A stretch of DNA of 5,011 nt, taken from Caldifarciminota bacterium (lineage in GTDB: Bacteria > Hydrothermota > UBA3072 > WFRC01). The stretch spans positions 1 to 5,011 of the forward strand of contig WFRC01000110.1 of assembly GCA_015486685.1 (NCBI GenBank). The letters run 5' to 3'. The translations under genes and the position numbers were made by a program. Below, in pieces: positions 1-3,907 of this stretch. Position 1 is the first letter of the stretch. Each line of letters opens with the position of its first letter. The notes beneath the pieces were generated by a model that saw nothing but the letters and a program-made list of their open reading frames with translations, was not told the DNA's origin and did no database searches.

Positions 1-147
1 GAATTCGGTTACTTCTCAATAGACGAGCTTGAAGAAGTTAAAGGGCCTCTCGGGCTGCACATTGAAAGAGATTTATACTTTGAACCTGCAAAGCTCAGAG
101 ACATCAGGGAATACAAGATATGGAGGAAACACAATGAGAGGAGTTAA
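1..147 (+). CDS. DUF2958-like protein, C-terminal part (5' end outside window)
   Basis: This reading frame is open from base 1 and ends at TAA 145-147, giving the last 48 residues of a longer protein. The visible sequence begins EFGYFSIDELEEVKG and continues with a GLHIERDLYFEP segment. The order 'FGY-S-x-x-EL-x-x-V-x-G-x-x-GL-x-IERD-x-x-F-x-P' is what I recall for the C-terminal half of DUF2958 proteins. These are small proteins of unknown function found often on plasmids and integrative elements. A charged tail (REYKIWRKHNERS) follows. The gene overlaps the next ORF by 14 bases, so the two are probably translationally coupled. No function can be assigned beyond the family, and the start lies upstream of the window. 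Confidence 0.75.
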   Translation, partial: EFGYFSIDELEEVKGPLGLHIERDLYFEPAKLRDIREYKIWRKHNERS

Positions 148-331
148 GAAAGAAGAACTCAACGAAGAAGCAAAAAGAGTTTTCATAGAACTGCTTTCTG
201 AAAAAGTAAAACAGCACCAGGGAAAGGACTTTCAAGAATGGTACTACTGGAAGAACAGGCTGGAAGAAGTAGATCCTGATAATCCTCTGCTTGAAAAAGG
301 ATTCCACGGTTTGCCCTACGGCTGGAGGTAA
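134..331 (+). CDS. small uncharacterised charged protein, 65 aa
   Basis: I do not recognise this protein. The start is ATG 134, chosen because GGAGG at 122-126 sits 7 bases upstream; the frame is open further upstream (ATG 29), but that part lies inside the preceding DUF2958-like gene. The product is hydrophilic, with no membrane segment or signal peptide. Residues 1-30 are rich in Glu and Lys and probably helical. The centre is aromatic (EWYYWKNR) and the end is Gly/Pro-rich (GFHGLPYGWR). It overlaps the upstream gene by 14 bases and is followed within 5 bases by an intrinsic terminator, so it is the last gene of that operon. The strong ribosome binding site and the terminator position support a real gene; its role is unknown, perhaps an accessory protein of a plasmid-like element. 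Confidence 0.7.
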   Translation: MRGVKKEELNEEAKRVFIELLSEKVKQHQGKDFQEWYYWKNRLEEVDPDNPLLEKGFHGLPYGWR

Positions 332-335
332 AGAC

Positions 336-364
336 AAAAGGGAGGCAAAGCCCTCCCTTTTTTT
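336..364 (+). terminator. rho-independent terminator of the DUF2958-like operon
   Basis: A perfect 10-bp stem, AAAAGGGAGG (336-345) with CCTCCCTTTT (352-361), encloses a 6-base loop and runs into a T tract to 364. It begins 4 bases after the stop of the 65-aa ORF. Because the left arm starts with A residues, the structure could also act weakly on the minus strand, but there is no credible minus-strand gene next to it. Confidence 0.93.
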
Positions 365-592
365 GTTCGGAGGTTTTCTGATAACGGACAGCGCACACCC
401 CAACGGCAGGAGATAATCCCACCCTATGAGTTACCAGCCAGCCAAACAGCACAGACAGCTCACTCATAAAAATCATTCCCCTTGCAAACTGCAAAATACG
501 GCTGGCAAAAGAAAGAAAGTTCCCCACCCAAGAGAAAAAGAATTAAAATGTTACCCGAAGTCTCGTACAATGTATGTAACTTATACGAGATC
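365..592. other. gene-free spacer with one dyad (561-590)
   Basis: No coding region is supported on either strand here. The sequence is less AT-rich up to about 530 and then becomes AT-rich. The one clear structure is an inverted repeat, TCTCGTA (561-567) and TACGAGA (584-590), separated by 16 bases. Upstream, GTTAC (550-554) is also inverted relative to GTAAC (576-580). The loop is long and no T tract follows, so it is not an obvious terminator; a protein-binding dyad or the end of a decayed element are possible. A minus-strand frame is open over part of the stretch, but it runs back through the terminator and the 65-aa ORF. Confidence 0.5.
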
Positions 593-711
593 TCTGAAAA
601 AGTAGTAAAATAACCTAAAATGTCATGCTGAATTTGTTTCAGCATCTGATAAAATCAAATGTTTTGTCACCCTGAATTTATTTCAGTGTGTCAAAATAAG
701 GGTTTTTCAGA
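593..711. repeat. MITE-like repeat: two related hairpins inside a 9-bp inverted repeat
   Basis: TCTGAAAAA (593-601) and TTTTTCAGA (703-711) are perfect inverted repeats. Between them are two similar hairpins 44 bases apart. The first is 625-645, with ATGCTGAA paired to TTCAGCAT. The second is 668-690, with CACCCTGAA paired to TTCAGTGTG and one mismatch. Both begin TGTCA-Y-S-CTGAATTT. Tandem imperfect 'GTCA..CTGAA..TTCAG' palindromes resemble dispersed intergenic repeats known in several bacterial phyla; that resemblance is from memory. There is no coding potential. It lies just upstream of the regulator promoter, and the second hairpin could end read-through transcription from the left. Confidence 0.55.
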
Positions 712-728
712 AACCTCCATACAATGCA

Positions 729-756
729 TTGACAAAATAATTAAATTTTGTAAACT
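729..756 (+). promoter_or_regulatory. sigma-70-type promoter of the GntR-family regulator gene
   Basis: A consensus -35 box, TTGACA (729-734), is followed after 16 bases by TAAACT (751-756), a weak -10 box. Transcription would start near 763, leaving only about 6-12 bases before the start codon. The stretch ATGCATTGACAAA (724-736) matches the second promoter of the window (2034-2046) at 12 of 13 bases. No match to the FadR-type operator pattern is seen here, so autoregulation is not supported by sequence. Confidence 0.5.
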
Positions 757-768
757 TCTAATTGTGAC

Positions 769-1482
769 GTGCATATGGGAAAAAAAATTGAAGTTAGAAC
801 CTTTAAAAAAATTGCGAATGAAATAGAGTCTTTGATAAGAAGTGGCTATCTTAAAGTGGGTGATTTTCTCCCAGGAGAAAGAGGTCTTGCTACTAAACTT
901 GGTGTAAGCAGGACTTCCGTAAGGGAAGCTCTCAGATACTTGCAGAGTGAAAATATAGTTACTACTATTCCGGGAGAAGGTACGAGAATTATTGCAGATG
1001 ATACAAGTGTATTAAGTGAAACTTTTTCAGAGGCAGTAGGTTTATCTCAACTTATTTCTTTAGATTTAATGGAAGCACGCAAAGTAATTGAAGTTAAAAA
1101 CGCTTGTTTCGCCGCTGAACGTGCAACAAAAACTGATTTGAAACGCATAGGAGAAATATTGAATAATTTATATAAAGCACTTAGAGCAAATGATGAAGAA
1201 GAGCAGGAAAGGCTTAATATACCATTCCATTACGCTATTGCGAGAGCTACGCATAACGTTATATTGGTGAAAATATCTGCTTCTATAAGTAAAATAATGC
1301 AGGAAAATATAACACGTAGAAAATTTGCTATTTCTAATGATCCCACATATGCTGAAATTATTTACAACCAACATGCCGATATATATAATGCTATTAGAAA
1401 AGGGCAATGCAACGAAGCAAGTCAACTTATGTTTCATCATTTCGAGGAATTTATCGAGAGATGTACTCCAAGAAAAAAATAA
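769..1482 (+). CDS. FadR-type (GntR family, FCD domain) transcriptional regulator
   Basis: This 237-residue DNA-binding protein most likely senses a small carboxylate and controls the lyase/TRAP operon downstream. Residues 11-75 form the GntR winged helix: 'IANEIESLIRSGYLKVGDFLPGER' with GVSRTSVREALRYL at 45-58 as the recognition region, then the wing (TTIPGEGTRI). Residues 95-230 form an all-helical FCD ligand domain. By spacing, its metal-site positions are Asn150, His154, His202 and His224; the first is usually Asp. Family members often bind lactate, malonate, sugar acids or related ligands through this metal. The start is GTG 769 or ATG 775. Stop codon TAA at 751-753 prevents a longer protein, and there is no clear Shine-Dalgarno site. 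Length is normal for the family. An insertion-sequence remnant separates it from its likely target. Confidence 0.93.
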   Translation: MHMGKKIEVRTFKKIANEIESLIRSGYLKVGDFLPGERGLATKLGVSRTSVREALRYLQSENIVTTIPGEGTRIIADDTSVLSETFSEAVGLSQLISLDLMEARKVIEVKNACFAAERATKTDLKRIGEILNNLYKALRANDEEEQERLNIPFHYAIARATHNVILVKISASISKIMQENITRRKFAISNDPTYAEIIYNQHADIYNAIRKGQCNEASQLMFHHFEEFIERCTPRKK

Positions 1483-1655
1483 GAGCCAAAATATAAATAC
1501 CACCCATGAGGTTTTTATAGATTTTTAGTATGTGTTGCCTCATTTAATTTCCTATGTGAAATATCATTTGGCTGACTCATTAAAAAAGTTTCACAAATAG
1601 AGGCAAGGTACTCTGTTTAATAGAGCTATTATTTGGAATACTTAATGATAAATAT
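1483..1655. repeat. nested inverted repeats after the regulator gene, possible element end
   Basis: There is no gene here. Inverted pairs are nested around a centre near 1571: TTGCCTC (1535-1541) with GAGGCAA (1600-1606), and TGTGAAA (1555-1561) with TTTCACA (1589-1595). AGCCAAA (1484-1490) is also inverted relative to TTTGGCT (1567-1573), and ATGAGG (1506-1511) to CCTCAT (1538-1543). None forms a compact stem followed by a T tract, so no convincing terminator for the regulator gene is seen. The position directly beyond the decayed transposase suggests these are transposase-binding repeats from an insertion-sequence end; this is inference. Confidence 0.45.
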
Positions 1656-1976
1656 TTAGATTTTTCCTTCCTTTTTAACATAGAGATTGTACAGTTTTTT
1701 CTGAAGTTTGTCAATCTTTCTCTTGAGCCCTGTGTGATTTAGTTTATCGTATTGTTCTTTGAGTCTTTGCTTTATCCTTTCTTCTCATAGTTCTTCTTAA
1801 GCATGAAGTGAAGCATAACATCCGTTATAGTATGTAAGTTTAATAAATTCATCAAGTATTATTTATTCTTTACCCTCCCGAACCTCTCTAAAGCCTCTCT
1901 TATAATAACTATTCTCTCTTTAAAGGATAGACTTATAAACTTTATTCTTCTGCATAGATCTAAGACTTTGTCTCAT
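1656..1976 (-). pseudogene. decayed transposase N-terminal region (insertion-sequence remnant)
   Basis: Read on the minus strand, three segments line up like the start of an integrase-type (DDE) transposase but lie in different frames or are cut by stops. From ATG 1976-1974 the sequence reads MRQSLRSMQKNKVYKSIL and then stops. In another frame, from about 1924, it reads KERIVIIREALERFGRV. After a further shift near 1862, IILDEFIKLTYYNGCYASL continues, followed by TAA and TGA and then a basic, coiled-coil-like stretch (KQRLKEQYDKL to VKKEGKI) ending at 1656. The pattern 'RE-x-x-ERFGR ... ILDEF-x-x-x-T-x-YN-x-x-YA' is what I recall for the N-terminal domain of such transposases. The catalytic domain is absent, so the element is truncated and inactive. 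The exact IS family is not certain. Confidence 0.55.
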
Positions 1977-2038
1977 TTTATTCTACCTACTCCAGTCTAA
2001 AATTTTTGTGTAGATTCTAATTGGGGGGATTCGATGTA

Positions 2039-2066
2039 TTGACAAATAAAATTTTTGTATTATCAT
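2039..2066 (+). promoter_or_regulatory. sigma-70-type promoter of the lyase/TRAP operon
   Basis: A consensus -35 box, TTGACA (2039-2044), and a -10 box, TATCAT (2061-2066, five of six consensus bases), are separated by 16 bases. Transcription should begin around 2073, inside the inverted repeat described at 2073-2095. The leader to the first start codon would be about 50 bases. The promoter lies just outside the insertion-sequence remnant. A 12-bp direct repeat, TAAAATTTTTGT, occurs at 1998-2009 and again at 2047-2058 within the spacer. Confidence 0.65.
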
Positions 2067-2072
2067 TATAGC

Positions 2073-2095
2073 ATACCAGAGGTTTGGTATTACTA
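2073..2095 (+). promoter_or_regulatory. predicted FadR/GntR-type operator at the transcription start
   Basis: ATACCA (2073-2078) and TGGTAT (2085-2090) are perfect inverted repeats with a 6-base spacer. The right arm continues as TGGTATTACTA (2085-2095), which fits the FadR-subfamily operator pattern TNGTNNNACNA at every fixed position. It lies immediately downstream of the -10 box, where a bound repressor would block transcription. The only DNA-binding regulator in the window is the FCD protein encoded at 769-1482, so it is the natural candidate. Binding by that protein is inferred, not shown. Confidence 0.6.
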
Positions 2096-2125
2096 GTGAA
2101 AGAGAGAAGAGAGAGGAGGTAAATC

Positions 2126-2365
2126 TTGAAGATTGCTGTTCTTGTGAAGCAAGTATCTGTAATGGATAAAGTAAAAATGGATCCAGAAACAGGTACTACA
2201 GTGAGAAGTGCGGCAATACTGGAACACTATCATCCATGGGAACATGAAATATCTTTCCTTCAAGGAAAATATGATAAAAAACATAGCAATATTAAATTCA
2301 ACGTGTTGTGTTGTAAGTTTAAAAATGAAGAAAAAAAGCTTTTAAAAAGTATTTTAGAGAGTTAA
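2126..2365 (+). pseudogene. etfB: etfB remnant: electron transfer flavoprotein beta N-terminus joined to unrelated tail
   Basis: The start is TTG 2126, set by AGGAGGT at 2114-2120, five bases upstream. Residues 1-29 (MKIAVLVKQVSVMDKVK, then MDPETGTTVRSA) are a clear match to the N-terminus of EtfB, the beta subunit of electron transfer flavoprotein, which carries electrons between dehydrogenases and partner enzymes. The match stops near residue 30. EtfB is normally about 250-260 residues, but this frame ends at 79 with a tail (HYHPWEHEISFLQ to KLLKSILES) that I do not recognise. Most of the nucleotide-binding domain is missing, so electron-transfer activity is not expected. It is the first ORF after the operator-bearing promoter and still has an excellent ribosome binding site, so a short chimeric peptide may be made. 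The join probably marks a deletion. Confidence 0.7.
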
Positions 2366-2388
2366 TAAAAGGAAGTGGTGTGATATGA

Positions 2389-2442
2389 ATGAGTGAGAGC
2401 GAAAAAATAGGATCAGCACAGGTAAAGTCTTATCTGCAGTGA
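2389..2442 (+). other. possible 17-codon ORF or gene remnant between etfB stub and lyase
   Basis: ATG 2389 opens a frame reading MSESEKIGSAQVKSYLQ and stopping at TGA 2440-2442. AGGAAG (2370-2375) lies 13 bases upstream, which is rather far. An alternative ATG at 2385 gives only three codons. After the stop, the same frame continues without another stop into the lyase ribosome binding site region. It may be the start of a gene lost in the same rearrangement that truncated etfB, or chance. I do not recognise the sequence. Confidence 0.25.
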
Positions 2443-2468
2443 AAACTTAAAAGAAAGGAAGGTGAGTT

Positions 2469-3386
2469 ATGATTTCAAAGACAAAAGTTTTTAGAAAAAT
2501 GTTTGAAGAACCTGGAGTTATAGTTATGCCAGGAGTTTATGATGCACTATCAGCTAGACTTGTAGAGATGTCAGGGTTTAAAGCAGCTATACACTCAGGA
2601 TATGGGACTGCTGCATCGTTACTTGCTAAGCCAGACGTAGGATTAGTGTGTTTTAAAGAGATGAGGGATCAGGTTGCATCAATAGCTAGGGCAGTAGATA
2701 TCCCAGTGATAGCAGATTCTGATACCGGTTATGGAAATGAGTTAAATGCTTACCGGACTGTAAAAGAATATATATGGGCAGGAGCAGCAGGATTATTTAT
2801 GGAAGATCAAGCATGGCCTAAAAGATGTGGACACATGTTTGGAAAACAGGTTATAGATAAGGGAGAAATGGTAGATAAAATATCTGCGGCTGTAGATGCT
2901 AGAAATGAGGAAGATCCTGATTTTGTAATTGGAGCAAGGACAGATGCTATAGCAGTAAATGGAATAGATGATGCTATAGGTAGAGCTGAAGCATATAGTA
3001 AGGCTGGTGCTGACTATATTTTTATAGAGGCTTATGAGAATATGGAACAAATAAAGAAGGCTGTCAAAGAAGTAAAAGTACCCTTGATGCTCAACTTAAT
3101 CGAGGGAGGACGTACACCGCTTCTATCAGTACATGATGCAGAAAAGATGGGTTTTAAGATAGTGATATTCCCTCTAACAACTCTGTATTCTGCAGCAAAA
3201 GGAATGTATGATAACCTTCTTGTCCTAAAAAAAACTGGGTCTGCAAAAGAAATTTTAGATAAATTGATAAAATTCCCTGATTTTGCAAAAATTGTTGAAA
3301 TAGATAAATACCGTGCCTTGGAGGATAAATATCTTCCAAAAAAGGTATTGGAAGAAAAGTATAAAGGGAAGAAAACGATCGTTTAA
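2469..3386 (+). CDS. isocitrate lyase/PEP mutase superfamily C-C lyase (2-alkylmalate or methylisocitrate lyase type)
   Basis: This 305-residue cytoplasmic enzyme probably splits a 2-alkylmalate or methylisocitrate-like acid by retro-aldol cleavage, giving pyruvate (or a related oxo acid) and a second carboxylate. Motifs in order: PGVYDALSARL at 21-31, SGYG at 43-46, ADSDTGYGN at 82-90 (metal-binding Asp83/Asp85 region), ED at 112-113, the signature KRCGH at 118-122 with catalytic Cys120, ARTDA at 156-160, Glu187, and NLIEGGRTP at 209-217. Cys in KRCGH indicates a C-C lyase rather than a PEP mutase. The EGG-(R/K)-TP loop, rather than the EFG-(K/R)-TP of typical PrpB, recalls dimethylmalate lyase and plant petal-death protein, so 2-alkylmalates are the favoured substrates. 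Length is normal. AAGGAAGGTGAG precedes ATG 2469. The gene lies 20 bases before dctQ. Oxaloacetate hydrolase or decarboxylase activity cannot be excluded. Confidence 0.88.
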   Translation: MISKTKVFRKMFEEPGVIVMPGVYDALSARLVEMSGFKAAIHSGYGTAASLLAKPDVGLVCFKEMRDQVASIARAVDIPVIADSDTGYGNELNAYRTVKEYIWAGAAGLFMEDQAWPKRCGHMFGKQVIDKGEMVDKISAAVDARNEEDPDFVIGARTDAIAVNGIDDAIGRAEAYSKAGADYIFIEAYENMEQIKKAVKEVKVPLMLNLIEGGRTPLLSVHDAEKMGFKIVIFPLTTLYSAAKGMYDNLLVLKKTGSAKEILDKLIKFPDFAKIVEIDKYRALEDKYLPKKVLEEKYKGKKTIV

Positions 3387-3406
3387 ATCGAAGGAAGGAG
3401 GGAGAC

Positions 3407-3907
3407 ATGCATATTTTTCGTGTAATAGTTAATAAAGTATCGGAAGTCTCTTTCATGTTAAGTGGCGTTATTATACTTTTAATGGCAGTAATGATTTTTT
3501 ACAATGTTCTTATGAGATATATATTTAGAACGCCATTGTCTTGGACTACCGAGATGAGCGCTTACATGCTTATTGCAATTACCTTTTTTTCAATGCCTGA
3601 AATCGCAAAACAAAAGGCCCATATTAAATTTACCTTATTTACTGAACTCCTCTCTCCGAAAAAGCGTTACTTCACAGAAATATTTGCCTCTTTTTTCGAC
3701 TTATTCTTTTGTTTTATTTTAATCTGGCAGGGCAGTAAAATAGTTCATATGGCATATATACAACACATGTATCCACCATCACTCTTAAAAATACCCTCAT
3801 TTATCGTTTACTCACTGCTTCCTTTGGGGGCAATACTTCTCTCCTTACAATTATTAGTTAGAATTGTGGACGATACTCAGTATTTGAGAAAAGAGAAAAA
3901 ACAATGA
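3407..3907 (+). CDS. dctQ: TRAP transporter small permease, DctQ type
   Basis: This 166-residue integral membrane protein is the small subunit of a tripartite ATP-independent periplasmic transporter, which uses a sodium gradient to import carboxylates handed over by a binding protein. Four hydrophobic segments are seen at about 15-36, 48-64, 92-112 and 128-152. The family motif is present: N33 and R37-Y38 after the first segment, then LSW (44-46) and Glu49 at the start of the second. A basic tail ends the protein (RKEKKQ). ATG 3407 has AGGAGG at 3396-3401, five bases upstream. It follows the lyase by 20 bases and its TGA overlaps the dctM start (ATGA at 3904-3907), so the two permease subunits are translationally coupled. 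Length is normal for the family. Confidence 0.92.
   Translation: MHIFRVIVNKVSEVSFMLSGVIILLMAVMIFYNVLMRYIFRTPLSWTTEMSAYMLIAITFFSMPEIAKQKAHIKFTLFTELLSPKKRYFTEIFASFFDLFFCFILIWQGSKIVHMAYIQHMYPPSLLKIPSFIVYSLLPLGAILLSLQLLVRIVDDTQYLRKEKKQ

Noticed and set aside
1..6. Window begins exactly at GAATTC (EcoRI site)
   Set aside because: It might mark a cloning boundary, but a 6-base site is frequent in AT-rich DNA and says nothing about biology.
29..133. Longer start (ATG 29) for the 65-aa ORF
   Set aside because: The extra 35 codons would lie inside the DUF2958-like gene in another frame; GGAGG at 122-126 clearly serves ATG 134.
183..527. Minus-strand open frame of about 114 codons
   Set aside because: It runs antisense through the 65-aa ORF and the terminator stem, has no good ribosome binding site, and has low-complexity composition.
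625..690. Two similar palindromes as a mini CRISPR array
   Set aside because: Only two units, repeats diverge and the intervening sequence is about 22 bases of AT-rich DNA; no cas genes are present.
1168..1503. Minus-strand open frame over the regulator gene
   Set aside because: It is a shadow of a well-supported regulator gene and has no recognisable protein features.
1484..1573. AGCCAAA/TTTGGCT as terminator of the regulator gene
   Set aside because: The loop would be 76 bases and no T tract follows directly; it does not resemble an intrinsic terminator.
2093..2284. Minus-strand open frame over the etfB stub
   Set aside because: It is antisense to the recognisable EtfB N-terminus and its ribosome binding site, with no family resemblance.
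2793..3456. Two minus-strand open frames (2793-3050 and 3154-3456) antisense to the lyase and dctQ start
   Set aside because: They are mirror images of conserved lyase codons, with no promoter or ribosome binding site.
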